Below, piece after piece: positions 63,458 to 64,000 of a stretch of DNA of 64,000 nucleotides. Under the pieces are notes generated by a model that made no database searches, was not told where the DNA came from, and was given only the letters and a program-made list of their open reading frames with translations. The stretch comes from Sphingobacterium oryzagri. Lineage in GTDB: Bacteria > Bacteroidota > Bacteroidia > Sphingobacteriales > Sphingobacteriaceae. A program made the position numbers and the translations under genes. Each line of letters begins with the position of its first letter. The stretch's first letter is position 1. The stretch spans positions 3,720,001 to 3,784,000 of the forward strand of contig NZ_CP117880.1 of the NCBI RefSeq assembly GCF_028736175.1. Reading direction: 5' to 3'.

Positions 63458-64000
63458 CTAACATATACCTAGCCTTTCTCCGACGACACAAGCCGCTGCC
63501 GAATTTTTAACATTTAACTTCTCTAAAATATTTTGGCGATGCCGATTGACGGTATTGACACTGATAGATAACCTAGCCGCAATCTCTTTACTGGTATGGC
63601 CCTTTTTAATGTCGTGTAAAATTTCCCGTTCGCGTATAGAGAGCATCGCCCGCAGCTTTTCCTTATTCAAAGCAAGCTGCTCGCCCGTGATTGTATTCAG
63701 AATAAAGTGTTTATGTTCTCCATCCCGATAATCGCGATCAGCAATATTATACAAGCATAGCGCAAAGCGCAAACTGCCGTTAGCAGGTGAAGAAATGTAA
63801 AAAATACGATGCTTTACCGGCAGATATGCTCCCTCAAGGCTGCGCATGCGCAACAGATTGATACCGCAAAAATCTTGTTGCCTGCCGACAGCTAATTCTC
63901 TGGACAAACCAAAAAACTGCAATTCCATCAAGTGCTTGTTAAGCAGATCGTCGGGATGGATACACGCAAAAATAGCCTCTTCCCAAATAGAGTCAATTTC
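63458..64000 (-). CDS. LuxR-type regulator with PAS-like sensor domain, partial
   Basis: The frame is open to the window edge at 64000, so the start is missing; 180 residues are visible. The edge region reads EIDSIWEEAIFACIHPDDLL, a PAS-type segment. The C-terminal LuxR HTH is clear: LSIREREILHDIKKGHTSKE then IAARLSISVNTVNRHRQNIL. A one-component transcriptional regulator; target unknown. It is convergent with the DUF1349 gene. Confidence 0.85.
   Translation of the reverse strand, partial: EIDSIWEEAIFACIHPDDLLNKHLMELQFFGLSRELAVGRQQDFCGINLLRMRSLEGAYLPVKHRIFYISSPANGSLRFALCLYNIADRDYRDGEHKHFILNTITGEQLALNKEKLRAMLSIREREILHDIKKGHTSKEIAARLSISVNTVNRHRQNILEKLNVKNSAAACVVGERLGIC

Overview
The window looks like chromosomal DNA from a member of the Bacteroidota, most probably a Sphingobacterium-like Sphingobacteriaceae. 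Start regions mostly lack strong Shine-Dalgarno sequences. Several genes carry the Bacteroidota -7 element TAnnTTTG. The housekeeping genes fit the group: the MqnC end of the futalosine menaquinone pathway, an archaeal-type ProRS, a LysRS with an extra C-terminal domain, zinc-independent L31 type B, and an Mpl-type Mur ligase. No tRNA, rRNA or CRISPR array was seen.

Layout. 1-9.5 kb: end of mqnC, scpB, a small acidic protein, an XRE regulator, a compact minus-strand run (GlmU-like, tpiA, prmA, mpl-like), rpmE2, lysS and a cystathionine gamma-synthase-like gene. 9.5-16.8 kb: simple repeats, an SDR-type gene, proS, a Gly/Trp- and Arg/Ser-rich lipoprotein, a FadL/OmpP1-type porin and an aspartate aminotransferase-type enzyme. 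16.9-24 kb: glycogen operon glgB-glgA-glgC with an upstream GH31 alpha-glucosidase. 24-35.3 kb: MacB-like permease, queA, and a fatty-acid/propionate block (thiolase, acyl-CoA dehydrogenase, FadB-like protein, methylcitrate-cycle prpB-prpC-prpD). 35.3-40.7 kb: small and hypothetical genes, a frameshifted lipoprotein, a NUDIX hydrolase and two related intergenic small-RNA candidates.

40.7-54.2 kb is an accessory island, entirely on the minus strand and visibly A+T-rich. Its core, 42917-53650, is a nine-gene operon with gaps of 9 nt or less, or overlaps, throughout. In transcription order it encodes a vWA-like lipoprotein, a 3-TM protein, a tubulin/FtsZ-like GTPase, a 1128-aa protein with an actin/Hsp70 ATPase domain, a TM coiled-coil protein, a MotA/ZorA-like channel protein with a long cytoplasmic tail, a MotB/ZorB-like protein with an OmpA domain, a lipoprotein staphylococcal-type nuclease, and a small membrane protein. 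I read it as an envelope-spanning, ion-powered machine with two cytoskeletal-type NTPases and a secreted nuclease. It is plausibly a defence system related to, but distinct from, Zorya. A standalone HsdR-N-like nuclease, a PH-SHOCT protein and small Cys proteins lie beside it.

54.3-64 kb: a TPR histidine kinase/response regulator pair with a tiny terminator-linked ORF upstream, a promoter region packed with TTCCG repeats, a DoxX-like membrane protein, a secreted NTF2-like protein, a GH51 arabinofuranosidase with a DUF1349 protein, and a LuxR-type regulator running off the end.
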